From Halicephalobus mephisto (Eukaryota; Nematoda; Chromadorea; Rhabditida; Panagrolaimidae): a DNA stretch of 64,000 nt. The notes below the pieces were generated by a model. That model had not been told where the DNA came from. It did no database searches and was given only the letters and a program-made list of their open reading frames with translations. Numbering within the stretch: the first letter of the stretch is position 1; each line of letters opens with the position of its first letter. Of this stretch, positions 21,201 to 33,300 are shown piece by piece. The DNA lies in NCBI GenBank assembly GCA_009193035.1, contig SWDT01000007.1, positions 62,001 to 126,000 on the forward strand. Direction: 5' to 3'. The position numbers and the translations under genes were made by a program.

Positions 21201-24200
21201 TTCTTTCAAATTTTTCTTTGCCGAATTTAATTGTTCTTTTAAAAGATCCAAGGAATTTTGTAATTTTTTTTTGTTATTTTTTACTTGATTTAATTTATCT
21301 TTCAAAAATTTCAAATTCGATTCAGCCGATTCTGATTCAATTTTTACTTTTTCATAATCTTCTTTTATTTTTCTAAATTCAGGAAACAATTTTTCTGGAT
21401 CTTCTTTATTCACACAACTTGCATCTGTCCCGATCAAACCTCTTCTTTGAAAATTGCCGCCACCCGTCAGAGCTCCAGAAATACTTACAAATTCTCCATT
21501 CAAAGTAACAACATTGAATTTTTGATTTTTCCAAGCCCTCGAGGCACTATGAGCAGAATGAATATTTTCAGCAACTAGTGTGTTTCCCAGTACACTGTAA
21601 AATACCATTTTTGCTTCATCATTTACCGTACTAACAAGATCAAAAAGTCTCGGCAAGTTGTTCGGAGTTTCAATTTTATCCATTTTTTCGTCTATTTTGT
21701 TTTTTTTCAACATATCTATCGCAACAAATTGAGTTCTTTCTAATTTTTTCTCATGAACAAACGCTAGACATTTCTTTACCGTATCCTGAGTGTCACACAC
21801 AATCATATCCAATTGACCAAAATTCGTCGAAATAGCTACATCATATTTCTTGTTAATCGTGCCCAAACTGCCAAGTCTCCCAATTATTCCGGGGATATTT
21901 CCTGTTCTTTTTTCTCTCATCAACATAGACATAACTTTGCTTCTTTTTTCGTCGTTGTTTTTCTCCGTCAAGGCAGATTCATATCGTTGTTTCAAATCCT
22001 CATATTTCATCTGAATTTTGGGATATTCTTCTTTTAATTTTTCCAATCTAGATTCCGCTTCTTTCAATTCTGCTTCAACCTTCGGAATTCCTGCTTCAGC
22101 CGCTTTATTCTCACTAAAGTTTTAAAAATCAAAATAATTATAAAATTTTAAAAATCAAAATCATTACAAAAGTATAAAAAAATTGCTTAAATTTACAGTA
22201 ATCCCAAAAAAATTTCTAAATAAACAAATTCCTCTAAAATTTTTAAAAATAAATCTTTTAAAAAACTTTTATAAAATAGAATTTCCTCAAAATAAACAAT
22301 TTTCTAGTTTTTAAATAAAAAAAATATTGTAAAAAAAGTAAAATTTTCTAGTTTTTAAATACAAAAATATTCAAAAAAAGTAAAATTTTCTAATTTTTAA
22401 ATTAAAAAAGTACTTTAAAAAACGATAAACTTACTTTTCTTTAGCTTCTACTCTTTCTTCCAGTTCTTCAACCGACCGTTTTGCATTGTTTAATCTGCTA
22501 TCCAATCTGTCCGCTTCTTCCGTCATCTGAATTCTCTTCGATTGAGCCAAAGTTAAAACTGCATTTTTATCATTTTCAATTTTCTTTTTTTCAGCCAAAT
22601 CAGCTCCTATTTTGTCTCTTTCAATATTTAAATTAATTGTTTTTTTTTGACATTCATCTAATAAACCATTTAAAATTGGAACTTTTTCATCTATTATATT
22701 TTTTATTTCTTGTAATTCATTTTGAAGTTTTTGTAGATCTTCTGAATTTTTTTGTGGTTTATCTGCCAAATTTTGGATTTTTTTTTCTTCTTTTGTTAAT
22801 TCTTTTTCTTTTTCATTCAACTTTGTCAAATTTTTTTTAATTTCATTTTCGCATTTTTGCAATCTTAAATTTTCTGAATTCAGATGATCCTGGATAGTCG
22901 AGATTAAACTTTTCTGTTTTTCGGCTTCTTTTTGATGTTTTGAAAACGTTTTTTTCTGTTCTTTTAACTTCATCAATAATTCTTCCAATTCTTTTTGTTT
23001 TTCTTCATATTCCTTCTTCGCTGATATTTTCTCTGGATTCAAAAGTTCTAATCGATCACTGTACGTCAGACTTTTCAACGAAAAAATCTTATTTTTCAAA
23101 GCGGCAATTTTGTTGTCCAAAACGAGGACATTCAGGAGCTCCCTCACAGGACCGACCATGTTCAACCTTTCGTTTTCGACCAGATTCACTCTATTCACTT
23201 GGGTTTCCCGTTTTTCAGTCACTAATTCCAATTTCAAAGTATACAACTTCAAAGGCCTAATATATCTGCTAGATCCAATGATGTCATCGAGGTACTCCAG
23301 CATTCCTTCATCTCCTTCTTTCTCCGCTTTGCATTTCATCAAAGAAATCTGTTCTACTTCTCCCTAAAAATCATCAGAAAATAAACATTTTCAAAAATTC
23401 TCTCTCGAAAATCTCTAAAGTTTTAAAACGAATTCTGATTTTGGGTAATTTCATACAATTTCGAAATCAATTATATTATTCGAAAATTTATTTATTTTTC
23501 GTAAAATTACTCAAAAATTGTAAATTTTCCAGTTCAGATCGAAAAACCGAATTTGACTCGAGTTTTAGTTCCCACTCTTCCATCATTCCTTTTCCCAACT
23601 ACATCCTTCCTAGATCAATCCACACTTCAGGACCCCAGTGTATACGGCACACAACTTATATAATTATTGATTTGAAAGATGTGTAAGAAAAGTACTCAGA
23701 AATATTTAAAAATAACGACACAAAAAACCCCATTCGAATCAGATTGCTCTGCTTCGTCTACTAGTACGTGCTTTTAGATCCAAACCAACCTGTAAAATCA
23801 AAAATCGATTGTGGTCCAAGTCGACTCCGGCATCTTTGAGTTTTTTAAAAACGTCCTTGAATTGGACCGTCTTCCCGTCGAGCATGTACTTGCTTTTGTT
23901 GCTTTGATCCACGGTTCTGGACACGGAGAACTTGCCAACTATCTGGATTGGATCCTTCAGATACTGGACAAAATTTACCGTAACCGTGCAGGATGTCGGA
24001 TGCTTCTTTGCTGACTTGTGGATGAAGGAAGACAACTTCGTAGCTCGGATCTTGTTCGATCGGAATCCGAACACAAACAACAAAGAATCAATGACGTTGC
24101 TTTTTCCACTTCCATTGGGTCCGACGATGCCATTCAGAGCCTGGAAATTAAAATCCACATTTGGAGAATTGGAATTCACATATGAAAAGCCTAGACTGCT

Positions 24201-25019
24201 ATTGAAAATCTATACACGAGGAATGAAAATCCATGTGGAAAATTAAAGCATAAATGAAGAATTTGGAAATATATGGAAATTTAGAACTTATATGCGAGAA
24301 ATTAGATTTACATATGGAAAATAAAAATCAATACGTGAAAAATTTAAAAATAAACAAAGAACTTAGAAATTACGGGAATTCGGAATTCAAATATGCAAGG
24401 AAAAAATCCATATATGAGGGATAAAAATTCATATATAAGAAATTGAAATCCATATATGGAGAATTAAACTTATATATGAAAAATTAAAATCCGTATATGA
24501 AAAATTAAAATTCATATGTAATACAGTGAAACCTCGATATAAACACCCTCGATAAGAGCAAATCCTCTTTAAAGACAACTCGGTTCCGACCCCTACTGTG
24601 GATTTTCCCCTAGTAACCCCTCGATAAAGGCAAATCCTCTTTAAAAACAACATTTCTGCCGTCCCTTCGGGTTGTTTTTAGCGAGGTTTCACTGTATATT
24701 AAAATCCATATATGGGGAATCGAAATTTACATGGAATCAAAGAACTTACGTGATGAAATGGACCGATGACTTGAGTGCCGTTGTAAGACTTGAAGTCCGT
24801 GACGTCTATGTGGGTGATCATCACTCTAGCAACATTTTTGGTGGACTCTATTCTGTCGGGGATCTGGACTTTGAAAACATCTCCGTCGAGCTCCTCGAGT
24901 TCCTTCAGCAACTCGTCCCGTTCTTGAGGATTCAGAACGGTGTCGGTTTGGCGTCCGGAATCTGGGGCACTCGGACCGTTCTGCTGCTTGTCTGCCTTTC
25001 TTCTACCTTTGGGAGGCAT
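18233..25019 (-). CDS. smc-4: Condensin subunit SMC4
   Basis: Chromosome-condensing SMC ATPase that pairs with SMC2 (MIX-1) in condensin; DPY-27, the dosage-compensation paralogue, is a close alternative name. Exons (minus): 24750-25019, 23790-24140, 22435-23363, 20610-22113, 19194-19792, 18233-18671; the phases match throughout and give 1363 aa, normal for SMC4. The ATG directly follows CCTTCAG, so trans-splicing is likely. Visible: N-terminal IDVTDFKSYNG, Walker A GPNGSGKSN, ILQGEVEQISLMK, a long coiled coil, the hinge with GIIGRLGSLGTI and VTLNGEFVSISGALTGGG, the return coiled coil, LTLGGDAELELVDQLDP, signature SGGEKTLSSLALVFAL, Walker B YVMDEIDAALD, and the switch region FIIISLREQM. Oddities: a Lys-rich then Ser/Glu-rich acidic insert at the start of exon 5, and homologous 3' halves of introns 2 and 4. 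Confidence 0.97.
18740..19170. repeat. About 60-bp tandem repeat in the last smc-4 intron
   Basis: Seven copies of AAAGAATTATTTAAATATTT, AAAAAACTTTTTAAATTACT, CGAAAATTTTTGAATCT fill almost the whole 521-bp intron between exons 5 and 6. Confidence 0.8.
19793..20125. repeat. Repeat shared by smc-4 introns 2 and 4 (copy in intron 4)
   Basis: Nearly the same sequence occurs at 23365-23680 in intron 2, in the same orientation. Shared words in order include AAAATTCTCTCTCGAAAATC, GAATTCTGATTTTGGGTAAT, TTTCATACAATTTCGAAATC, TTAGTTCCCACTCTTCC and ATCCTTCCTAGATCAAT. Both copies begin exactly at the 3' splice site of their intron. Confidence 0.85.
20210..20575. repeat. Tandem CATATATCAAAAACAATTTCCTCATATATGG repeat
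   Basis: Six copies of a 63-bp unit pairing TTCCATATATCAAAAACAAT with CCTCATATATGAAAAGTAAA sit in smc-4 intron 4, just inside the donor of exon 4. The minus-strand frame across it is a by-product of a period divisible by three. Confidence 0.8.
24524..24694. mobile_element. Pogo/Tigger-like MITE of 171 bp
   Basis: The ends are CAGTGAAACCTCG and CGAGGTTTCACTG, perfect inverses, flanked by TA on both sides. Inside, GATAAGAGCAAATCCTCTTT recurs as GATAAAGGCAAATCCTCTTT. Elements beginning CAGTGAAACCTCGATA are typical of pogo-class non-autonomous transposons. It is inserted in smc-4 intron 1. Confidence 0.85.
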
Positions 25020-25140
25020 CTGAAGGTCTGGAAAAATCCAAATTAAAGAAATCAAAAAATTAAAGATATTTAAAAAGTTAAAAATCGATCGGAACAGAGC
25101 GACGAACGACGCCCGCGAAAAAACGAATTTCAAGCTCGCG

Positions 25141-25153
25141 TTTTCCCGCCAAA
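25141..25153. promoter_or_regulatory. E2F-type site upstream of smc-4
   Basis: TTTTCCCGCCAAA lies about 120 bp before the smc-4 start and contains a perfect TTTSSCGC match (TTTCCCGC). The neighbouring patch 25095-25165 is GC-rich and CpG-rich compared with its surroundings, with GCCCGCGAAAA nearby. E2F (EFL-1/DPL-1) control of a condensin gene fits its cell-cycle role. The binding is inferred. Confidence 0.6.
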
Positions 25154-25179
25154 CCGCGCTTCGACTGTGAAAATTTCCA

Positions 25180-25655
25180 TTTTCATATATCGAAGTAATT
25201 CGCATTCAATAAATATGGAAATTTTCATTTTCATATATCGAAATAATTTGCATTCAATAAATATGAAATTTTCCATTTTCATATATCGAAATAATTTGCA
25301 TTCAATAAATACGAAAATTTTCCATTTTCATATATCGAAATAATTTGCATTCAATAAATATGAAATTTTCCATTTTCATATATTGAAATAATTTGCATTC
25401 AATAAATATGGAAATTTCCATTTTCATATATCGAAATAATTCGCATTCAATAAATATGAAATTTTCCATTTTCATATATCGAAATAATTTGCATTCAATA
25501 AATATGAAAATTTTCCATTTTCATATATCGAAATAATTTGCATTCAATAAGTATGGAATTTTCCATTTTCATATATCGAAATAATTTGCATTCAAAAATA
25601 TGAAATTTTCCATTTTCATATATCGAAATAATTTGCACTCAATAAATATGGAAAT
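25180..25655. repeat. Minisatellite of about 47 bp between smc-4 and the CPEB gene
   Basis: Ten near-identical copies of TTTTCATATATCGAAATAAT, TTGCATTCAATAAATATG, AAATTTTCCA. It fills the centre of the divergent promoter region, so it lies between two genes transcribed away from each other. Confidence 0.9.
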
Positions 25656-26199
25656 CCTATTAAAGTTACAAAACCAAAAAATCCGGCAATATCAAAATTA
25701 TGAAAAAATAAAACTTTGAAATCTTTTTTTAAATAATTACTTCGTAATTTCATTATTTCGAAATTAGTTATGTAAAAATTAACTTTACTGCGAAATTGTC
25801 CCTAAGGGAATTTTGGAGTATTTTAAAAATTAAACTTGAAATTTCTATTTTATTTGGTTATTTCGTAATTGATTTTTAGAAACATTTTAAATTTACTGAA
25901 CCTCTGGCTTAGGGTTACATAGGGTACGAAACTGTTCACTTTCAATCAACATTCATGTGTGAAAATTTAAAAAATCATCCCAGAATATCCCATCGAGACT
26001 TAATTTTCCTGTTTATCAATAAAAAAACTCGAATTTTGTTGATTAATTGATGTTTGTTAAACGCCGATTTTCTAATCCCCAAATTGCGGCCGAGAGAGGG
26101 AGTCGACTCTCTTGCCTGTGTCTCGGCACGAATACCGTGTGAGAGTATACGGTAGGACGGGTTCTCATGCGACATCCAGTCGTGACGTGAAGTTCAGAC
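25656..26199. other. Upstream region of the CPEB gene
   Basis: Unique sequence. 26070-26190 is GC-richer and contains GAGTCGACTC, a short perfect palindrome. The probable trans-splice acceptor AAGTTCAG ends two bases before the ATG. No ORF is supported. Confidence 0.5.
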
Positions 26200-27697
26200 A
26201 TGGACAACGGCTTTTCCCATGCTCTCGGCCAGTTGATTTTCGGACGCAAACTGGCCTTCAAGAACGATGCTGTGTTTGATTTCTGGAAGAAAGATCGTTC
26301 TCACAAGACAGCTGGAAATTTCTCAAGAACGTCCTCCGTGAGCAGCATCATATCAATCGACTCCTATGCTGCTGGTTACTGGGATTCCGGATTCGAGTCC
26401 ACGAGTGAGAAGAGCCTGACAACCCCGATCGTGAGTCGACGAGTTTTTCTAGGAGGTTTGCCCAAGGACTGCACTCTTCACAACGTACATCTTAATCTCC
26501 GCGGATACAGCTTCACCCACGTCGACTGGCCCTCGAAGAAGAGCAACTACAGGATGATGGGATATTGCTTCGTTGAATTCACTGATGAACAGGAAGTTTT
26601 GAAGTTCATCGAAAGCGCTACCGAGGTCGGCGGACGATGGTTCAAGTTGATGAAGTTTTCCCGTAGGAAGGAAGCAGAGGTAAGGCTCGTGTAAAGGCAA
26701 AACACCCCGTTTCAGGGGAAGTATTTTGGTATTGGTTATATTTTTGAATATTTACTTGTATTTCGATATATGACTATCAACCCTCGAGAGCAAACAAGGG
26801 TTTGTACTCTTTATGACCCTAATCCAGAAGTTCTTAGGTAAATTTGGGCAGAATATATTTCTAAAAAGTTAATTATGAAATCCTAAGATTACGAATAACT
26901 GTCATATAAAGTCAAAATCTCATTGTGGGCTGCTTTAGGGGTCGGGAGCTCGCGTCAAGGGGATTCTGTGAAAATATAGATTTTATTTTTTCACTTGGTT
27001 GCGAAATAATCATCGCGCAAAACCAAAATTACCCCACATACTTGGTTTTTATTCGTTTCTGAAGATCCCTATCGAGACAATTCCATAACAATACGAATTT
27101 CTAATTTTTGTAGTTTTGAGATTCCAGCCTATATTTAATTTTTAGATCGAGATTCGTCCATTTTTCCTCAGTAATGCTGAATGGGAAGCGGAAGGCCATC
27201 CAGAAGACCCTTTCAACAGCACCATATTCTTAGGTGGTGTTCCGAGAGATGCTACTGCCAAGCAACTTGCTGATGCTCTTGCCGTTTATGGTCCTGTCTT
27301 CCAGGTTAGCATCCAATTGGAAGGCTACACTCGTTATCCGAAAGGGGTTGCGATTGCTATATTTAAAAAGAAGGAAAGTTTCAAACGAGCTATTCGTGCA
27401 AAGTTGTTGCTTTTTGGAGCTCCTGGTTTTCGTCGTCGTGTAAGTTTAGAATTTGGTTTTTATTTACAAATGTGTTTTCAGATCGAGATGAAACCCTTCA
27501 TCGATAAATATAGTGTGTGTCCTATGTGCTTTGAATTTTCTTCGATGGTCTTCTGTGGACATGGTGATTGTCTCAATTACAGCTGTAGTGATTGTTATCG
27601 TATTCACCACGCGATTACTCAAATTGATCACAGTGATGACTGTATTGGACGTGGAACATTCTACACCAGTTTCAATGATCGATCGTGCAGGTTCTAA
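26200..27697 (+). CDS. CPEB-family translational regulator, short form
   Basis: Cytoplasmic polyadenylation element binding protein, an mRNA 3'-UTR binder that controls translation, mostly in germline. Exons: 26200-26679, 27146-27439, 27482-27697, all joined in phase 0, giving 329 aa. The last intron is 42 bp with no in-frame stop, so the frame reads through it. RRM1 spans about residues 78-160 (RRVFLGGLPKD, GYCFVEF). The conserved IEIRPFFLSNAEW linker follows, then RRM2 (STIFLGGVPRDATAKQL to RRRIEMKPF) and the ZZ-type zinc finger at the C-terminus (CPMC, FCGHGDC, YSCSDC, then HH and H). Nematodes have several paralogues (cpb-1, cpb-2, cpb-3, fog-1), and I cannot choose among them. Only about 77 residues precede RRM1, short for the family, and RRM1 is divergent. 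Confidence 0.93.
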
Positions 27698-28150
27698 CTT
27701 GACACCGGAGTAATTTGTATATTTTCCATCAAGTTTATTACTTATTTGTCATTTGTTTTGTTTTTATTATAGTTTTGTTTTTAAAAGTTTTTGCGTAGGA
27801 TATGGCGGTAATTATGACTCTTCCTGGAGGGCAATAATGGCAATCATCTTGTCAAGGCAAATTGTTCGGGGACGAGTTCTCAGTTCGTAAATGGAATCTG
27901 GTCGACAACCGGACAAGGATGACCGGTATGACTGAACTTGCAGTCCCAAATTTGGTCGCGTTGCGAGTAATCCGATCTTTGTCGAACTTTATGCTTGAGG
28001 CAATTGCGCATTTCTAACAACATGGTTGAACAATAATCCTCTTGGCGGAAACCTTGATGGATTAGGTGAGAACGGAGAAGAGTTGACTAAATACAATAGA
28101 AGATTAAATTTTTTGTATAGTTTTGAAAATTATTTTTAATAAATTTTTTT
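27698..28150 (+). other. Probable 3' UTR of the CPEB gene
   Basis: About 440 bp of balanced, unique sequence follows the stop and ends at AATAAA (28138-28143). There is no long frame on either strand. The contrast with the repeat block that starts near 28380 suggests it is transcribed and selected. Confidence 0.45.
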
Positions 28151-28384
28151 TAAGTGACATACGTCAATTGTTCGAAAATTTTTTTTCTTTTTTGCTTGAT
28201 GATTTAGACATTTGTTACGTGGTTTGTTAGAGAGATTTTTATTTTTCATTTGTGCTTGAAAATTGACAATGAAGATAATTTGCCGATTTTTTTTGTTAAT
28301 TATTGACTGGAAAAATAGATTGATTGTTTTCAATTGTCTTGATGGTCAGTTTTCAGCACGGGAATTTTGGTGAATTTTCTGGGA

Positions 28385-28855
28385 AATTTTTAAATAAAAA
28401 AAGTTAAAAATTTTTGAATAAAAAAGTTAAAAATTTTTGAATAAAAAAGTTAAAAATTTTTAAATAAAAAAAGTTAAAAATTTTTGAATAAAAAAGTTAA
28501 AAATTTTTAAATAAAAAAGTTTAAAATTTTTAAATAAAAAAAGTTAAAAATTTTTGAATAAAAAAGTTAAAAATTTTTAAATAAAAAAGTTAAAAATTTT
28601 TGAATAAAAAAATGGAAATTTGTGTCGAAGTAATTTTATGAAAATACTTATTTTTTATTTCTTATGTAATAAATTGAAAGTTTTATTTGACAGTTTTTCA
28701 CATTTTATTAAAAATCAAAATGTTGTCATTCATTCACATTTTGCCAAAAATCAGAAATTGTCATTGGTGCATATTTCGCCAAAAATCAAAAATTGTCATT
28801 GGTGCATATTTCGCCAAAAATCAAAATTTTAGCATTCATTCACATTTTGCCAAAA
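28385..28855. repeat. Two tandem arrays downstream of the CPEB gene
   Basis: 28385-28610: about ten copies of a 23-bp unit, AAAAAAGTTAAAAATTTTTG. 28700-28855: about five copies of a 36-bp unit with ATTTCGCCAAAAATCAAAA, the same family as 46630-46935. Both create spurious frames. Confidence 0.85.
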
Positions 28856-28979
28856 ACTTAATATTTATTTTTTTATTTAAAATCTTCCGGAATTCAATAA
28901 ACTTTAAAGTTTTAAAAATTTATACAACTACTTGTTTTTTATTTTTTTTAAATGTAATTTTTAGATTTTTTTAAATTGT

Positions 28980-30390
28980 TACTAGTCCCGTGAAAAATAA
29001 AACAATTTGATCCTTTTCGCCCACTTTATTTTATTTTTGACGTTTTTATTGTTTTGAGAAAAAAGATCTTGTCGGATTTTTATCAACATGAGCTCCACGA
29101 CGATCTGGCCTCAGGCAGTAACTTTTGCGATTTTAAGTATTTTACAAATTTTTGAAATTTTATTTTTTAGAATTTTTTATTTTTAAAAGTTTTTTATATT
29201 TTTATATTTTTTGAAATTTTTTATTTTTTGGCATTTTCTATATTTTTAAATTTTTTAAATTTTTTAAATTTTATATTTTTTATATTTTTTATATTTTTAT
29301 ATTTTTAAATTTTTTAAAATTTTTTATATTTTATATTTTTTTTAATTTTTTATATTTTTTAAAATTTTCTATATTTTTAAAATTTCATTTTTTAAAATTT
29401 TCCTATTTTTTTAAAATTTTATTTATTTTTGTTTTTAGAAATTAAAAATTTTATTTAAATTTAAAAAAATCAAAAAATAGTTGATTTTTGAGATTTTATT
29501 TTTTTAAATTTTCATAAACTTCTGGGCTATACGATATTTGATCCTCTTATTTTCTAACATTAGTTTTATTTTTTTTTGTTTTCAGACTATTTTTTGAATA
29601 ATTTTATTATTTTAAAATTCCAATCATAACTGAAAAGACTGATCTAAATTGTTGAGCAGTTGTCCCCTGAGGCATTTGGTCCCCGATTTTGTATGGGTGG
29701 TTTTTTAGAGTTTTTAGAATCGTTTTGTTAACTTCTAAAATGCCACTACAGTAACTGACAAGACTGATCTAAATTGTTGAGCAGTTGTCCCCTGAGGCGT
29801 CCGGTCCCCGATTTCGTAATAATTTTGTTGTTTTTGGACTAGTTTCATTGGCACTTAAAACAGTCCAAAATGCCACTACAGTAATTCACAAAACTGATTT
29901 AAAAAAGAAATTTCGAAATCAACGAGAATCAAGAGCTAAATGCCCCAGGGAATTAATTCTCGAATATCAGTTTTTCATTTTTAAAATAAATTTTTGTTTA
30001 TAAAATGACCTAAAATTTCACTACAGTAATTGACAAAACTGATTTAAAAAAGAAATTTCGAAATCAACGGAACTTTAGGGAAGTAACTTTCCTACTGTAT
30101 TTTTTTGCTAATTTTATTTATAAATTTTTTTATTTTTGAAAATAATCGAAATTATTTAAAATTATTATTTGTTTTTTTTTTATTTTTTTTCCAATTTGCG
30201 TGCAATGTGCATCTGGAACCGAAACACGCGATCATAATTTTCCAAAACGGAAAACGATTTCGGACAAATCGTTCATGCATTTGTAATTTTTTGATTTTCT
30301 TCAATGCCTCTGGCCATTGAAATTTCTGAAAAATTTACATTTAATTCGGATTTTTGCGTTTTTGGGTCAAAAGTGAATTTTGATTTCAGC
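28980..30390 (+). promoter_or_regulatory. Upstream region of the vab-8-like gene
   Basis: A unique patch at 28985-29125 holds an ATG (29090) with a 17-codon start that does not join in frame to the exon at 30390. AT filler occupies 29130-29500. 29640-30090 is a dispersed repeat shared with 42010-42690. 30185-30320 is again unique. A 5' non-coding exon or promoter in either unique patch is possible. Confidence 0.3.
29640..30090. repeat. Dispersed repeat flanking vab-8 intron 1 (copy 1)
   Basis: It contains TTGTCCCCTGAGGCATTTGG, GCACTTAAAACAGTCCAAAA, TGCCACTACAGTAAT and TTTCGAAATCAACGAGAATC. A longer copy with the same word order lies at 42010-42690, in the same orientation, just after exon 2. 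The two copies bracket a span of about 12 kb. Confidence 0.85.
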
Positions 30391-30392
30391 TG

Positions 30393-33300
30393 ATGGCGAC
30401 AACAGAATCTGAATTATTTCATCATCGACCGATTCAGAGAATTTCTGTCTACAGTACTTCCGGAGTCAAACAGTAAGTTTAATTTCTTCGTTCAGAGACC
30501 AATTTCGATTACGGTATTAGAGTTCTTAAATTTTAAAAATCTTAAAAATTAAAAAATTTTAAAAAATTAAAAATTTAAAAATCTTAAAAATTTTTTGCAA
30601 AACTGCAGCAATTCAGTAGCTTTTAGTAGTTTTGGGAAGATTCCAGAAGCTTCTACTAATTTATACAAGATTCTAGAATATTTTACGAATTCATAAAGAT
30701 TTCAGAAATTTCTATTAACTCAGAAAATTTTGGAAATTTCTAACAATTAATAGAAAAATTTAGAAATTAGAATTAGATTCTATAAAATTCCAAAAATTTC
30801 TAATTACTCTCAGAAAATTTCGAAAGTCTTTCAACATTTCATAGAAGAATTTAGAAATTAACATTAGATTCTAGAAAATTCCAAAAGTTGTTAATAACTC
30901 TTAGAAGATTTTGGAAATTCCTAACAATTCATAGGAAAATTTAGAAATTAACATTAGATCCTAGAAGCTTCCAAAAGTTGTTAATAACTCTTAGAAGATT
31001 TTGGAAATCTTTCAACATTTCATAGAAAAATTTAGAAATTAAAATTAGATTCTAGAGGACTCCAAAAATTTCTAATTACTCTCAGAAGATTTTAGTTTTT
31101 ATTAGATTCTAGAACCTTTTACGAATTCATAAAGATTTCAGAAATTTCCGCCAGTTCTTAGAAGATTTCAGAAGTTTATAATACTTCCTAGAAGATCCTA
31201 AAACTTTTTACATACTTCTGGTGTTGTTCTAGTAAATGTCACAAGGTGGTCATCACATTTTTAAATGAAACACGGAAGTTGAGCTTTAGTTTTTTGACAG
31301 CTGCCCTTTAATATTCGACATTCCCATCGGCAAATCGATATGTTGGAAAGATTTCATCTAACTTTACGAAAAATCAAGCCGAAATGACAAATCTGATTTT
31401 TAACCAAAAACAAGTTGTAAAGTCTGGTCTCGAAGGGAACACCGGAGATTGAGGACATTGAACAGCCCCCGGGGTCAGTTGCCGGATATTCTGCAATTTT
31501 TTAAAATTGTGCAAAAATTCATAGAAATCACAGATGACTTCTAGAATCCACACACGAAAAATAGGTACATGATATATAATATACCGATAGATCAAAATGA
31601 TTCTGATGTATCAGATGCATTATACGCAATGTGTCGACGTATTGAGTAGATGTCAGTATATTATACTCACTGCATCGACACATTGTAATAGTTCTGACGT
31701 AGGGGATACATTATATTCAATACATCGATGTATTGAGTTAATATCGGGGGATTACACACAATGCATCGATACATGAAGTATGATATCGGTATATTGAAAC
31801 AGTTCTGATGTATCTGATACATTATACGCAATGTGTCGACATATTAAGTAGATATGTGTATATTATACGCAATATATCGACACATTGTAATAGTTCTGAT
31901 GTAGGGGATACATTATATTCAATACATCTATGTATTGAGTTAATATCGGGGGATTACACACAATGCATCGATACATGAAGTATGATATCGGTATATTGAA
32001 ACAGTTCTGATGTATCTGATATATTATACGCAATGCATCGACACATTAAGTAGATATGTGTATATTATACGCAGTGCATCGACACATTGTAATAGTTCTG
32101 ATGTAAGGGATACATTATATTCAATATATTGGTATATGAAGTAGATATCGCTGTATTATATTTAATGTATTGATACATTGTAATGCTTTTGATGCATCAG
32201 ATGCATTATATTCAGTGTGCAGATGCATTAAGTTGATATATGTGCATCATACTCAATGTATTAATGCATTCAAACAGTTCTAATGCATCAGATGCATTAA
32301 GTTGATATCGGTGCATTGAATATAATTCATCTGATGCATTAGAGCCGTTTTGATATACATTTTTTGTGTGTAATGGAAAATTCTAGGATTCTATGGAAAT
32401 CTTTGGAACTTAGTAGAAAATTCTAAATTTTAAAAGATTCAGAATTCAGTAGAAGATTCTAAATTTTAAAAGATTCAATAAAAACTTTAGAATCTTGTGA
32501 AAATTTTGGATTTTAAAATTTTATAAATTTTTGAAATCTAGTAGATACTTCTGACATTTTCCAAAATCTCCCATAGGATTTTAGAACTCTCAAAAATTCC
32601 CACTAAATTTTGAATTTTCCGAAATTTGAAAACTTTCTACAGTATTCTAATTTAATGAAATCCAATCCTAAATTTTTTGGAACTTGTCTGACCGCCTTCG
32701 AAAGTCCTTAAAAATGCCAAAAATTGCTTATCTTGATCACCGTCAGACCTGATCCGATCGGGTCGATAGATCCATCCATCTTCATTACGGATTGTCCCGA
32801 TCACCCTCGAAAGTGCCAAAAAAGTTTGGCACGCTGCTTTCCATCTTCATCGGTTTTCTTTGATGTTTTTTGTCCGATTTTTTTTTGAAGACAAAAATGC
32901 CGCCGGAAAGACCTAACTTTTGGCTTTTACAATCAGCGCAGTTTTTGATGTCGGAATTTATTGCTTCAGATAGGACAAATCAAAATAACGGGTTTCTTAA
33001 ACGGTCTTGTTTATCTCAATTTTCTTAGGTTCACTTTAAAACCACTGTCAATATATTGTTTTTTAAAATAAGTTTTCATATATCATCATTTTTAAAAATA
33101 AAAAGTTTTTATAAAAATTTCAAAAATAAGAAGTTTTTATAAAAATTTTAAAAATAAAAAGTTTTCATATATCAATATTTTTAAAAGTAAGAAATTTTTA
33201 TAAATTTTTTTAAAAATAAGAAGTTTTCATATATCGTTGTTTTTAAAAATAAAAAGTTTTCATATATCATCATTTTTAAAAATAAGAAATTTTTATAAAA

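Noticed and set aside
29090..29140. ATG with 17 codons (MSSTTIWPQAVTFAILS) as a possible first vab-8 exon
   Set aside because: The available donor does not join in frame to the exon at 30390, and that exon has its own ATG after an acceptor.
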